Position numbers and translations under genes: made by a program. DNA of 64,000 nt from Massilia varians. GTDB lineage: Bacteria > Pseudomonadota > Gammaproteobacteria > Burkholderiales > Burkholderiaceae_D. Below, in pieces: positions 27,660 through 36,959 of this stretch; the stretch's first letter is position 1, and the number at the start of each line of letters is the position of its first letter. The stretch covers positions 2,357,001 through 2,421,000 of the forward strand of contig NZ_AP026966.1 of NCBI RefSeq assembly GCF_027923905.1, read 5' to 3'. The notes beneath the pieces were generated by a model. The model had not been told where the DNA came from and did not search any database. It worked only from the letters and a program-made list of their open reading frames with translations.

Positions 27660-28910
27660 TCAGTGCTTTTCCTCGCCGATCAGCGCCAGCGAATCGTGCT
27701 CGCGCTGGTTGGCCGCATGGCGGCGCCCGATGAAGTACATGATGCCCGCCACCGACAGGCCGAACATCAGGATGATGATGTCCAGGTCCAGATTCAGGGT
27801 GATCATGATGGCGTACAGGGCCAGCATGGTCAGGATCGACAGGTTCTCGTTGAAGTTCTGCACCGCGATCGAATGGCCGGCGCTCATCAATACGTGGCCG
27901 CGGTGCTGCAGCAGGGCGTTCATCGGCACCACGAAGAAGCCCGACAGGAAGCCGATCAGGGCCAGCAGCGGGTAGGCCAGGTTGACCGAGGTCACGAAGA
28001 TCATGCTGCACACCACCAGCCCCATGATGATCCCGAGCGGGATCACGGTGAGCGATTTGCGCAGTGGGATCATGCGCGCCGCCATCGCCGCGCCCAGGGC
28101 CACGCCGATCGCGACCACGCCGATCAGGTTGGTGGCCTTGTCCAGCGGCATGTGCAGCGAGCGCTCGGCCCACTTCAGCACGATGAACTGCAGGGTCGCG
28201 CCGGCGCCCCAGAACAGGGTGGTGACCGCCAGCGAGATCTGGCCGAGCTTGTCGCGCCACAGGGTGGCCGAGCAGTTGGCGAAGTCGGCGATCAGCTTGG
28301 CCGGGTTGCGTTCCTGGTGCTCGTAGCGGGCGCCGGTATCCGGGATGCGCAGGTTGAACAGGGCCGCCAGGATATAGACCCCGACCACCACCGCCATCGC
28401 CGCTTCGGCGCCGGTGCTCACGCCGGGCAGGTCCAGGCCGAGCAGGAAGTTGGCCCCGCGCTCGCTCACCAGGGCGCCGCCGGCCACGGTGCCGAGGATG
28501 ATCGACATCACGGTCAGGCCCTCGATCCAGCCGTTGGCGGGGACGAGCTTCTCGGGCGGCAGCAGTTCGGTCAGGATGCCATACTTGGCGGGCGAGTAGA
28601 CCGCCGCGCCGAAGCCGACCACGGCATAGGCGAGCAGCGGGTGCACGGTCAGGAACATCAGCGCGCAGCCCGAAATCTTGATCAGGTTGGCGATGAACAT
28701 CACGCGGCCCTTGGGCAGCGAATCGGCGAAGGCGCCGACGAAGGCGGCCAGCAGCACGTAGAACAGGACGAATGACAGCTTCAGCAGGGGCGTCAGCGAA
28801 GCCGGGGCGTTCATCGACGTCAGCAGACTGATTGCGACAAAGAGAAGCGCATTGTCTGCCAGCGACGAGAAAAACTGCGCCGCCATGATGGTATAAAAGC
28901 CACGGTTCAT
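27660..28910 (-). CDS. lplT: Lysophospholipid transporter LplT-like (MFS)
   Basis: An MFS flippase of 416 residues with about 12 hydrophobic segments. MNRGFYTIMAAQFFSSLADN at the start, PAKYGILTELLPPEKLVPAN and GLSVAGIMYFIGRR at the end match LplT, which moves lysophospholipids inward for re-acylation. The acyltransferase (Aas) that often goes with it is not in the window. The start at 28910 was chosen by homology; a longer frame to 29168 is antisense to alr. It diverges from alr with about 150 nt between starts. Confidence 0.9.
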   Translation of the reverse strand: MNRGFYTIMAAQFFSSLADNALLFVAISLLTSMNAPASLTPLLKLSFVLFYVLLAAFVGAFADSLPKGRVMFIANLIKISGCALMFLTVHPLLAYAVVGFGAAVYSPAKYGILTELLPPEKLVPANGWIEGLTVMSIILGTVAGGALVSERGANFLLGLDLPGVSTGAEAAMAVVVGVYILAALFNLRIPDTGARYEHQERNPAKLIADFANCSATLWRDKLGQISLAVTTLFWGAGATLQFIVLKWAERSLHMPLDKATNLIGVVAIGVALGAAMAARMIPLRKSLTVIPLGIIMGLVVCSMIFVTSVNLAYPLLALIGFLSGFFVVPMNALLQHRGHVLMSAGHSIAVQNFNENLSILTMLALYAIMITLNLDLDIIILMFGLSVAGIMYFIGRRHAANQREHDSLALIGEEKH

Positions 28911-29058
28911 TCGAAAAGAGTAAAAACTGGTTCGAGTTGCTTTATACCATGAATGCCCCTTGCTCCAAAAGAAAAGCCGGCATGTCAAAAGCGCCGTCGC
29001 GCCCGCTCCGGTAGAATAGACCCTTTCCCGAACTGCGGCTCCCACGCCGGTTTTCGCC

Positions 29059-30165
29059 ATGCCACGCCCGCTCTCCGCCACCATCCACCTCGACTCGATG
29101 CAGCACAATCTGCAGCGCGCGCGCATGGAAGCGCCACACGCGAACATTTGGGCGGTCGTCAAGGCCAACGCCTACGGCCACGGCCTGGAACGCGGCATGC
29201 GCGGCTTCGCCCAGGCCGACGGCCTGGCCCTGGTCGAGACCGAAGGGGCGCTGTGGCTGCGGCAGAATGGCTGGAACAAGCCGATCCTGCTGCTCGAGGG
29301 GATCTTCGACGCGCAAGATGTGCCGATGCTGGCCGAGCACAATATCAATAGTGCCGTCCACAACATCGAGCAGGTCAAGATGCTGGAATACACCCGGCAT
29401 GTCGGCCCGATCGATGTGCACTTGAAGATGAACACGGGGATGAACCGGCTGGGCTTCACGCCGGGCGAATACGAGGCGGCCTACCGGCGCCTGCGCGCCA
29501 TTCCCGACGTGCGCCACATTACCCACATGACCCACTTCGCCAATGCCGACGAGCTGGAGCATCCGCGCCTGACCATCGCCGAGCAGGTGCGCCGCTTCAA
29601 GTATGGCGCGGGCGAGCTGCCGGGCGAGCGCAGCCTGTCGAATTCCGGCGGGGTGCTGCACCAGGGCGAGCTGGGCGATGCGCTGTCGAACGACTGGGTC
29701 CGGCCCGGCATCATGCTCTACGGCGGCACCCCGGGCGGGCGCTCGGCCCTCGACTACAACCTGCTGCCGACCATGACCCTGCGCTCCGAGGTCATCGGCA
29801 TCCAGCAGATCGCGGCGGGCGACACCGTCGGCTACGGCAGCCGCTTCGAGGCGACCGGCCCGATGACGATCGGCGTGGTGGCCTGCGGCTATGCCGACGG
29901 CTACCCGCGCCACGCGCCGCACGGCACCCCGGTCATCGTCGACGGCGTTGCTACCCGCCTGGTGGGGCGGGTATCGATGGACATGATGACGGTCGACCTG
30001 AGCCCGATCGCCAATGCCCGGATCGGCAGCAAGGTGACGCTCTGGGGCGACGGCCTGCCGGTCGACGAGGTGGCCCAGGCCGCCGGCACGATCGGCTATG
30101 AACTGATGTGTGCACTCGCCCCGCGGGTGCGCGTCCTGGAAGGAAGAATGGGAACCGATGGCTAA
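29059..30165 (+). CDS. alr: Alanine racemase
   Basis: A PLP enzyme making D-alanine for peptidoglycan. 368 residues. The PLP lysine is K35 in WAVVKANAYGHG and the second catalytic base is Y259 in GYGSRF. The C-terminal RVSMDMMTVDL is also typical. Its last codons overlap the start of radA by 8 nt, so translation is coupled. I call it alr rather than dadX because no D-amino-acid dehydrogenase gene is nearby. Confidence 0.95.
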   Translation: MPRPLSATIHLDSMQHNLQRARMEAPHANIWAVVKANAYGHGLERGMRGFAQADGLALVETEGALWLRQNGWNKPILLLEGIFDAQDVPMLAEHNINSAVHNIEQVKMLEYTRHVGPIDVHLKMNTGMNRLGFTPGEYEAAYRRLRAIPDVRHITHMTHFANADELEHPRLTIAEQVRRFKYGAGELPGERSLSNSGGVLHQGELGDALSNDWVRPGIMLYGGTPGGRSALDYNLLPTMTLRSEVIGIQQIAAGDTVGYGSRFEATGPMTIGVVACGYADGYPRHAPHGTPVIVDGVATRLVGRVSMDMMTVDLSPIANARIGSKVTLWGDGLPVDEVAQAAGTIGYELMCALAPRVRVLEGRMGTDG

Positions 30166-31534
30166 GACACGCACCTCTTTCGTTTGCAGCGAGTGCGGCG
30201 CGAGCTCCGCCCGCTGGTCCGGCCAGTGCCCGGACTGCAAGGCCTGGAACACGATGGTCGAGACCGTCGCCGAGCCGCAAGGCGTCAACCGCATGTCGCA
30301 GACGGCGCACAAGGCGCTGGCGCAGACCGCGCCGGTGCTGTCCCTGAAGGACATCGAGGCCCTGGACGTGCCGCGCTTCGGCACCGGCATCGAGGAATTC
30401 GACCGCGTGCTGGGCGGCGGCCTGGTGGCCGGCGGTGTGGTGCTGATCGGCGGCGACCCCGGCATCGGCAAGTCGACCCTGCTGCTGCAGGCGCTCAGCA
30501 ACCTGGCGGCGACCCGGAATACCTTGTATGTGAGCGGCGAGGAATCGGGCGCCCAGATCGCGCTGCGCGCGCGCCGCCTGTCGGTCGACTCCACCGAATT
30601 GAAACTGCAGGCCGAGATCCAGCTCGAAAAAATCCTCGGCACGCTGGCCGACCTGAAACCCGAAGTGGCGGTGATCGACTCGATCCAGACCCTGTACTCG
30701 GACGCGCTCACCTCGGCCCCGGGTTCGGTGGCCCAGGTGCGCGAATGCGCGGCCCAGCTTACCCGGGTGGCCAAGCAGACCGGGGTGACCATCATCCTGG
30801 TCGGCCACGTGACCAAGGAGGGCGCGCTGGCCGGCCCGCGCGTGCTCGAGCACATCGTCGATACCGTGCTGTATTTTGAAGGCGACACCCAGAGCAGCTT
30901 CCGCCTGGTGCGGGCGATCAAGAACCGCTTCGGCGCGGTGAACGAGCTCGGCGTGTTCGCCATGACGGAAAAGGGGCTGAAGGGCGTGTCGAACCCGTCG
31001 GCCCTGTTCCTGTCGCAGCACGACAGCCAGGTGCCGGGCTCCTGCGTGATGGTCACCCAGGAAGGCACGCGCCCGCTGCTGGTCGAGATCCAGGCCCTTG
31101 TCGACGCCAGCCACCTGCCGAATGCGCGGCGCCTGTCGGTCGGGTTGGAACAAAATCGCCTGGCGATGCTGCTCGCGGTGCTGCACCGCCACGCCGGCAT
31201 CGCGGCGTTCGACCAGGACGTGTTCATCAATGCGGTGGGCGGGGTCAAGATCACCGAACCGGCGGCCGACCTGGCGGTGCTGCTGGCGATCAATTCGTCG
31301 ATGCGCAACAAGCCGCTGCCGCGTGGGCTGGTGGTGTTCGGCGAAGTCGGCCTGGCCGGCGAGATCCGGCCGGCGCCGCGCGGGCAGGAGCGCCTGCGCG
31401 AGGCGGCCAAGCTGGGCTTCTCGATCGCGGTGATCCCGAAAGGAAATGCGCCGAAGCAGAAAATCGAGGGCATGACCATCGTGGCGGTCGAGCGCATCGA
31501 CCAGGCCTTCACCAAGCTGCGCGAACTCGACTGA
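30158..31534 (+). CDS. radA: DNA repair protein RadA
   Basis: A RecA-like branch-migration protein of 458 residues. The N-terminal zinc finger has CSECG and CPDC, Walker A is GGDPGIGKST, the RadA motif is KNRFG, and the C-terminal Lon-like domain includes GLAGEIRP. The start ATG 30158 (MAKTRTSFVCSECG) is inside the alr 3' end. All motifs are intact and the length is standard. Confidence 0.96.
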   Translation: MAKTRTSFVCSECGASSARWSGQCPDCKAWNTMVETVAEPQGVNRMSQTAHKALAQTAPVLSLKDIEALDVPRFGTGIEEFDRVLGGGLVAGGVVLIGGDPGIGKSTLLLQALSNLAATRNTLYVSGEESGAQIALRARRLSVDSTELKLQAEIQLEKILGTLADLKPEVAVIDSIQTLYSDALTSAPGSVAQVRECAAQLTRVAKQTGVTIILVGHVTKEGALAGPRVLEHIVDTVLYFEGDTQSSFRLVRAIKNRFGAVNELGVFAMTEKGLKGVSNPSALFLSQHDSQVPGSCVMVTQEGTRPLLVEIQALVDASHLPNARRLSVGLEQNRLAMLLAVLHRHAGIAAFDQDVFINAVGGVKITEPAADLAVLLAINSSMRNKPLPRGLVVFGEVGLAGEIRPAPRGQERLREAAKLGFSIAVIPKGNAPKQKIEGMTIVAVERIDQAFTKLRELD

Positions 31535-31539
31535 GATCC

Positions 31540-31545
31540 TATAAT
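31540..31545 (+). promoter_or_regulatory. Perfect -10 box upstream of the PilZ gene
   Basis: TATAAT at 31540-31545, six bases after the radA stop. No good -35 is seen at the expected distance (GCTGCG at 31517-31522). It predicts a transcript starting near 31552, which would give a leader of about 29 nt before the TTG at 31581. Confidence 0.4.
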
Positions 31546-31580
31546 ACTGCTTGCTCATCCGTTATCAGTGGTTCAAGGTG

Positions 31581-31898
31581 TTGACAGAACAAAGAAAATC
31601 CGAACGCAAACTGCTGCGCGTGCGTGCGCGCGTGGCCATCGAAGGCGCGGCGCCCGTCGGCGGGCGCACCAGCGACCTGGGCGCCAATGGCGTCAGCATC
31701 AACCTGCCTGACCCGCTGCAGGTCGGGCAGACCGGCCAGGTGAGCTTCGACCTGCTGGTCGACGGCAACGTCGTGCCCATCAACGCCCGCGCCAAGGCGC
31801 TGTATTGCATCTTCAGCAATGGCGAATTCAAGGTCGGCTTCCAGTTCTTGAACCTGGAACTGGCGGCGATGACGGCGGTGGCGCGTTTTTTACGCTGA
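31581..31898 (+). CDS. PilZ domain protein (c-di-GMP receptor-like)
   Basis: A single-domain protein of 105 residues. The RxxxR part is present as RKSER near the N-terminus. The second motif reads DLGANG where DxSxxG is usual, so the Ser is a Gly. Start TTG 31581 (MTEQRKSERK) was chosen: AAGG lies 5 nt before it and the -10 box at 31540 fits; TTG 31551 is the longest alternative and GTG 31578 another. Cyclic di-GMP binding is likely but the changed motif leaves doubt. It may link to the two GGDEF proteins here. Confidence 0.8.
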   Translation: MTEQRKSERKLLRVRARVAIEGAAPVGGRTSDLGANGVSINLPDPLQVGQTGQVSFDLLVDGNVVPINARAKALYCIFSNGEFKVGFQFLNLELAAMTAVARFLR

Positions 31899-31937
31899 TT
31901 CCTCCCGCTGACCGGCGCAATCCGGACGTCACAATAC

Positions 31938-31974
31938 AAAGCGGCGAGCGCCCATCGGGCCTCGCCGCTTTTTT
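31938..31974 (+). terminator. Rho-independent terminator after the PilZ gene
   Basis: An 11-bp stem AAAGCGGCGAG (31938-31948) with CTCGCCGCTTT (31961-31971), an inner CCC/GGG pairing, and a T run to 31974. It lies 40 nt after the PilZ stop. It would also work weakly on the minus strand for the small gene at 32010. Confidence 0.88.
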
Positions 31975-32009
31975 CGCCGTATGACATGACCCGGGGATCC
32001 GGGCCGACA

Positions 32010-32132
32010 CTATTCGTGATAGTGATCGTGCAGCTTTTCCGAGCCCCCACGGATCTCTTGCCAGATCTCGAAGGCGACCAGCCCGGCCAGGCCGCTGAGT
32101 ATGCCAAACACCATAACACTGAACATATGCAT
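32010..32132 (-). CDS. Small single-pass membrane protein (40 aa)
   Basis: A short frame below usual ORF cut-offs. ATG 32132 follows AAAGG at a fair distance (about 6 nt). The peptide begins MHMFSVMVFGILSGLAGLV, a hydrophobic helix, continues with FEIWQEIRGG, and ends in a His-rich tail DHYHE. A second ATG (32126) would give 38 residues. It faces away from pstS. I do not recognise a family; the ribosome site, helix and charged tail favour a real gene. Confidence 0.6.
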   Translation of the reverse strand: MHMFSVMVFGILSGLAGLVAFEIWQEIRGGSEKLHDHYHE

Positions 32133-32339
32133 TAACGCCTTTCAGCATCCCCTCCCTATGAAGAACACACTTCCAGCTTAGCAGAGGGCGCCGTATTTAC
32201 AAGGGCGGGCCAGGGCCGCAAAATGACTATTTTTGCATCGCACCGGATCGCCTTTCCCGGAGGCGGGCCCGGGTGCACAAGCGCGTGACAGGGGAGCGCA
32301 AACTGCGTCAATATACGCCCGCCCGCCGAATTATTACAT

Positions 32340-32357
32340 CTGTCATCAACTTGTCAT
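32340..32357 (+). promoter_or_regulatory. PHO box in front of pstS
   Basis: CTGTCATCAACTTGTCAT is two direct TGTCA-type half sites 11 nt apart, very close to the PhoB consensus. A possible -10 (TAGACT, 32368-32373) follows 10 nt later, as in PhoB-activated promoters. It predicts induction of pstSCAB-phoUBR by phosphate starvation through the PhoB encoded downstream. Confidence 0.88.
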
Positions 32358-32424
32358 ATTCGGCCAGTAGACTTCGCAGCGTCAATGAACGGGCCAGCCC
32401 GTGCCTCTCTCGAAAGGATCCATC

Positions 32425-33462
32425 ATGCGCATGAAGCATCTGTTTGTCTCCATCGCCATCGCCGCCACCAGCATCGCTGCCAGCGCCCAGGCCGCCAACA
32501 TCACCGGCGCCGGCGCCACCTTCCCGTACCCGGTCTACGCGAAATGGGCCGAGCTGTACCAGAAGGCATCGGGCGTCGGCCTGAACTACCAGTCGGTCGG
32601 TTCGGGCGCGGGCATCAAGCAGATCAAGGCCAGGACGGTGAATTTCGGCGCCTCCGACATGCCGCTGCCAGCCGCCGAGCTGAACGCCGCCGGCCTGTTC
32701 CAGTTCCCGGCCATCATGGGCGGCGTGGTGCCGATCATTAACCTGCCGGGCGTGGCCCCGGGCCAGGTGCGCCTCTCGGGCGCGGTCCTGGCCGACATCT
32801 ACCTGGGCAAGATCACCAAGTGGAACGCGCCGCAGATCGCCGCGTTGAACCCGGGCGTGAAGCTGCCCGCCGAGGACATCACCGTGGTGCGCCGCGCCGA
32901 CAGTTCGGGCACCTCCTTCCTGTTCACCGACTACCTGGCGCAGGTCAGCCCGGAGTGGAAGTCGAAGATCGGCGCCGGCACCGCGGTGAAGTGGGCGGTC
33001 GGCGTGGGCGGCAAGGGCAACGAAGGCGTGGCCGCCAACGTCCAGCGCATCAAGGGCTCGATCGGCTACGTCGAATGGGCCTATGCCAAGAAGAACCGCA
33101 TGCAGCACACCCAGCTGCAGAACAAGGACGGCGTGTTCCTGCAGCCGAGCGACGACGCCTTCAAGGCCGCAGCCGCCGGCGCCAACTGGGCCGGCACCCC
33201 GGGCTTCGCCGTGGTGCTGACCAACCAGGCGGGCAAGGCGAGCTGGCCGATCACCGGCGCCTCCTATATCCTGATGCACAAGGTCCAGCCGAACGCCGCA
33301 ACCGCCAAGGAAGTGCTGAAGTTCTTCGACTGGGCCTACAAGAACGGCGGGCCGGCAGCGGCCGAGCTGGACTACGTGCCGATGCCGGACAGCGTGAGCA
33401 AGCTGGTGCAGGACGCCTGGCGCGCCAACCTGAAGGACGCTGCGGGCAAGGCGGTCTGGTAA
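32425..33462 (+). CDS. pstS: Phosphate-binding periplasmic protein PstS
   Basis: A high-affinity phosphate receptor of the Pst importer, 345 residues. The signal peptide (MRMKHLFVSIAIAATSIAAS, cleaved near AQA) is followed by ITGAGATFPYPVYAKW, the phosphate-site GSGAGIKQI and RADSSGTSFLFTDYL. The ATG at 32425 follows AAAGGA. It is first in pstSCAB-phoUBR under a PHO box. A stable hairpin follows its stop, which usually keeps PstS in excess. Confidence 0.96.
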   Translation: MRMKHLFVSIAIAATSIAASAQAANITGAGATFPYPVYAKWAELYQKASGVGLNYQSVGSGAGIKQIKARTVNFGASDMPLPAAELNAAGLFQFPAIMGGVVPIINLPGVAPGQVRLSGAVLADIYLGKITKWNAPQIAALNPGVKLPAEDITVVRRADSSGTSFLFTDYLAQVSPEWKSKIGAGTAVKWAVGVGGKGNEGVAANVQRIKGSIGYVEWAYAKKNRMQHTQLQNKDGVFLQPSDDAFKAAAAGANWAGTPGFAVVLTNQAGKASWPITGASYILMHKVQPNAATAKEVLKFFDWAYKNGGPAAAELDYVPMPDSVSKLVQDAWRANLKDAAGKAVW

Positions 33463-33474
33463 TTCACCCTCGGG

Positions 33475-33500
33475 GAGGGGCCGGCACGTTCCGGCCCTTC
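33475..33500 (+). promoter_or_regulatory. Intercistronic hairpin between pstS and pstC
   Basis: A 10-bp stem (33475-33484 with 33491-33500, one G-T pair) around a 6-nt loop, with no U run. Its position after pstS suggests partial termination or protection of the pstS mRNA end, giving more PstS than membrane subunits. This role is inferred. Confidence 0.6.
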
Positions 33501-33528
33501 CGTCTGCCGTAAAGATTGCAAAAAAACC

Positions 33529-34551
33529 ATGAGCGTACAAGCATCCCCCACGCTGCAGGACCTGGCCGATCCGGCCGCGGTCGACGCAGCCCACCAGTCC
33601 GAGGCACTGCGCAAGACCATGCGCAAGCAGCGCATGCAGGACTTCTTCTTCCACAAGATCACCCTGCTGTTCGCGGCCTCGGTCCTCCTGGTGCTGGTCG
33701 GGATCATCGTCTCGCTCGCCATCGGCGCGGCGCCGGCCTTCAAGGAATTCGGCCTTGGGTTCATCACGCGCGTGGAATGGGATCCGGTAGGCGACCAGTT
33801 CGGCGCCATGATCGCGATCTGGGGCACGCTCGCCACCTCGATCATCGCCCTGGCGGTGGCCTTCCCGATCAGCTTCGGCATCGCCCTGTTCCTGACCGAG
33901 ATCTGCCCGGTGTGGCTGCGCCGCCCGATGGGCACCGCGGTCGAGCTGCTGGCCGGCGTGCCGTCGATCATCTACGGCATGTGGGGCCTGTTCGTGTTCG
34001 CGCCCCTGTTCGCCGACCACGTCCAGCCGCTGCTGAAAAACACCATCGGCCAGCTGCCGGTGATCGGCCAGCTGTTCCAGGGCCCGACCATGGGCATCGG
34101 CATCCTGACCGCCGGCCTGATCCTGGCGATCATGATCATTCCCTTCATCGCCTCGGTGATGCGCGACGTGTTCGAGATCGTCCCCACCGTCCTGAAAGAG
34201 TCGGCGTACGGCCTCGGCTGCACCAAGTGGGAAGTCGTGCGCAAGGTGGTGCTGCCTTACACCCGCAACGGCGTGGTGGGCGGCGTGATGCTGGGCCTGG
34301 GCCGCGCGCTGGGCGAGACCATGGCCGTGACTTTCGTGATCGGCAACGCCCACGACCTGTCCTGGTCGCTGTTCTCGGCCGGTAACTCGATTTCCTCGAC
34401 CCTGGCCAACGAATTCGCCGAAGCCGCCACGCCGCTGCACTCGTCCTCGCTGTTCGCGCTGGCCCTGATCCTGTTCGCCATCACCTTCATCGTGCTGTCG
34501 GCAGCCAAACTGATGCTGGTCGGGATGTCCAGGAAAGAAGGAAGCAAATAA
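33529..34551 (+). CDS. pstC: Phosphate ABC transporter permease PstC
   Basis: An inner-membrane subunit of 340 residues with about six helices. [20 protein letters not shown] and the coupling region [20 protein letters not shown] identify PstC. Residues 1-40 are a longer cytoplasmic lead than in E. coli. The stop shares one base with the pstA ATG. Confidence 0.95.
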   Translation: MSVQASPTLQDLADPAAVDAAHQSEALRKTMRKQRMQDFFFHKITLLFAASVLLVLVGIIVSLAIGAAPAFKEFGLGFITRVEWDPVGDQFGAMIAIWGTLATSIIALAVAFPISFGIALFLTEICPVWLRRPMGTAVELLAGVPSIIYGMWGLFVFAPLFADHVQPLLKNTIGQLPVIGQLFQGPTMGIGILTAGLILAIMIIPFIASVMRDVFEIVPTVLKESAYGLGCTKWEVVRKVVLPYTRNGVVGGVMLGLGRALGETMAVTFVIGNAHDLSWSLFSAGNSISSTLANEFAEAATPLHSSSLFALALILFAITFIVLSAAKLMLVGMSRKEGSK

Positions 34552-35411
34552 TGACTAGCACTGCAAAGAATCCGGTCTACCGCAGGCGCCTGCTGGCGCA
34601 CCGCGTCGGCATCGTCCTGTCGATCCTGGCCATGGGCATCGGCCTGGCCTTCCTGGCCTGGATCCTGGCCACCCTCCTGATCAACGGCCTCGGCGCGCTG
34701 TCGTGGAACATGTTCGCGGCCGATACCCCGGCCCCGGGCAGCGAAGGCGGCGGCCTGCGCAACGCCATCGTCGGCAGCCTGATGATGGTCGGCCTGTCGA
34801 CCTTGGTCAGCACCCCGATCGGCATCCTGGCCGGCATCTACCTGGCCGAGTACGGCGAGAACAACCGCTTCGCCCAGGTGACCCGCTTCGTGACCGACAT
34901 CATGCTGTCGGCCCCGTCGATCGTGATCGGCCTGTTCGTCTACGCGCTCTACGTCGCCAACGTGCAGCACTTCTCGGGCTACGCCGGCAGCATCGCGCTC
35001 TCGCTGATCGCGATTCCGGTGGTGGTGCGCACCACCGACAACATGCTGCGCCTGGTCCCCAACAGCCTGCTGGAAGCGGCCTACGCCCTGGGCGCGCCGC
35101 ACTGGAAGGTGGCCATGACGGTGCGCCTGCGCGCCGTGAAGGCCGGTGTCGTCACCGGTGTGCTGCTGGCCGTGGCCCGCATCTCGGGCGAAACCGCGCC
35201 GCTGCTGTTCACCGCCCTGAACAACCAGTTCTACAGCAACGACATGAACGCGCCGATGGCCAACCTGCCGGTCGTGATCTTCCAGTTCGCGATGAGCCCC
35301 TACGACGACTGGCGCTCGCTGGCCTGGGGCGGCGCGCTCCTGGTGACCTTTACCGTGCTGCTGCTGAACATCCTATCGCGGACCCTGTTCAGCCAAAAGA
35401 CTCCGCGCTAA
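34551..35411 (+). CDS. pstA: Phosphate ABC transporter permease PstA
   Basis: A partner permease of PstC, 286 residues. STPIGILAGIYLAEYGENN, DIMLSAPSIVIGLF and LLEAAYALGAPHWKVAMTV are typical. Its ATG overlaps the last base of the pstC stop. It is 18 nt before the pstB start. Confidence 0.95.
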   Translation: MTSTAKNPVYRRRLLAHRVGIVLSILAMGIGLAFLAWILATLLINGLGALSWNMFAADTPAPGSEGGGLRNAIVGSLMMVGLSTLVSTPIGILAGIYLAEYGENNRFAQVTRFVTDIMLSAPSIVIGLFVYALYVANVQHFSGYAGSIALSLIAIPVVVRTTDNMLRLVPNSLLEAAYALGAPHWKVAMTVRLRAVKAGVVTGVLLAVARISGETAPLLFTALNNQFYSNDMNAPMANLPVVIFQFAMSPYDDWRSLAWGGALLVTFTVLLLNILSRTLFSQKTPR

Positions 35412-35429
35412 TTTACCCATAAAAAAGTG

Positions 35430-36224
35430 ATGACCCAAGCTATGCAAAACCAGGTGCCGACCGCTGCCAAGAGCAAAACGATCGAAATCGAAGGCCTGAA
35501 CTTCTTCTACGGTAAGACGCAGAGCCTGAAAAACGTCTCGCTCGACATCCACGACAAGCAGGTCACGGCCTTCATCGGCCCTTCGGGCTGCGGCAAGTCG
35601 ACGCTGCTGCGCACCCTGAACCGCATGTACGACCTGTACCCGGGCCAGCGCGCCGAGGGTTCGATTCGATACCGCGGCCGCAACATCCTGGAGCCGGGCG
35701 TGGACGTGAACATGCTACGCGCCAAGGTCGGCATGGTGTTCCAGAAGCCGACCCCGTTCCCGATGTCGATCTACGACAACATCGCCTTCGGCGTGCGCCT
35801 CTACGAGAACCTCTCGAAAGGCGAGATGGACGAGCGGGTGGAATGGGCGCTGAAGAAGGCCGCCCTGTGGGAAGAAGCCAAGGATAAGCTGAACAAGAGC
35901 GGCCTGTCGCTGTCCGGCGGCCAGCAGCAGCGCCTGTGCATCGCGCGCGGCGTGGCGGTGAAACCGGACGTGCTGCTGCTCGACGAGCCGACTTCGGCGC
36001 TGGACCCGATCTCGACCGCCAAGATCGAAGAGCTGATCAGCGAGCTGAAGCAGGACTACACGATCACCATCGTGACCCACAACATGCAGCAGGCCGCGCG
36101 TTGCTCCGACTATACCGCCTATATGTATCTTGGCGAACTCATCGAATTCGGCGAGACTGACCAGATCTTCATGAATCCGGCGCGCAAGGAAACCCAGGAC
36201 TACATCACCGGCCGGTTCGGCTGA
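35430..36224 (+). CDS. pstB: Phosphate ABC transporter ATP-binding protein PstB
   Basis: The ATPase of the Pst importer, about 264 residues, with Walker [13 protein letters not shown], signature [13 protein letters not shown] and Walker [16 protein letters not shown] 35430 was chosen over GTG 35427; ATG 35442 is also possible. With PhoU and PhoR it takes part in signalling phosphate sufficiency. Confidence 0.96.
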   Translation: MTQAMQNQVPTAAKSKTIEIEGLNFFYGKTQSLKNVSLDIHDKQVTAFIGPSGCGKSTLLRTLNRMYDLYPGQRAEGSIRYRGRNILEPGVDVNMLRAKVGMVFQKPTPFPMSIYDNIAFGVRLYENLSKGEMDERVEWALKKAALWEEAKDKLNKSGLSLSGGQQQRLCIARGVAVKPDVLLLDEPTSALDPISTAKIEELISELKQDYTITIVTHNMQQAARCSDYTAYMYLGELIEFGETDQIFMNPARKETQDYITGRFG

Positions 36225-36258
36225 TCGTTAGAATACCAATACCAATTCGGAGAGTTTT

Positions 36259-36957
36259 ATGACGGGCGAGCATTCATCCAAACAGTATGACCAGGAGCTG
36301 GAAGCGATCCGCTCCAAGGTCCTCTTGATGGGCGGCATGGTGGAAACCGCGTTCGACGAGGCGATGGAAGCCTTCCGCGCCGGCGACGCGGCGCGCGCCG
36401 AGCGCGTGATCGCCGACGACCACGCCGTCAACCAGCTCGAAGTGCAGCTCGACGACGCCTGCAGCCACCTGATCGTGCGCCGCCAGCCGACCGCGAACGA
36501 CCTGCGCACCGTGATGGCGACCATCAAGGTCATCACCGACCTGGAACGCGTCGGCGACGAGGCCACCAAGATCGCGCGCAGCACCAAGAGCCTGCACGAA
36601 CGCGGCGGCGGGTCCTTCGCCCACTACGATACCGTGCGCACCATCGCGCGCGCCGCCTCGGACATGCTGCACGGCGCCCTGGATGCCTTCGCGCGCCTGG
36701 ACGGCAAGCAGGCGCTCGAACTGATCGCGGCCGACGAAACCATCAACCACGAATTCCGCACCATCATGCGCAACGTGATCACCTTCATGATGGAAGATCC
36801 GCGCACGATCTCGTCGGCGCTGGACACGCTGTGGGTGGCCAAGGCCATCGAGCGCATCGGCGACCACGCCAAGAACATCGCCGAATACGTCATCTACATC
36901 GTCGAAGGCCGCGACATCCGCCACAGCAAGCCGGCAACGGAACAGGCGGGCTTCTAG
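36259..36957 (+). CDS. phoU: Phosphate signalling regulator PhoU
   Basis: A 232-residue all-helical protein with two PhoU repeats (about 20-110 and 120-215). The metal-binding ExxxD-type helices LERVGDEATKIARS and IERIGDHAKNIAEYV are clear. It links Pst activity to PhoR and limits phosphate uptake. The spacing to phoB is 2 nt. Confidence 0.95.
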   Translation: MTGEHSSKQYDQELEAIRSKVLLMGGMVETAFDEAMEAFRAGDAARAERVIADDHAVNQLEVQLDDACSHLIVRRQPTANDLRTVMATIKVITDLERVGDEATKIARSTKSLHERGGGSFAHYDTVRTIARAASDMLHGALDAFARLDGKQALELIAADETINHEFRTIMRNVITFMMEDPRTISSALDTLWVAKAIERIGDHAKNIAEYVIYIVEGRDIRHSKPATEQAGF

Positions 36958-36959
36958 GC

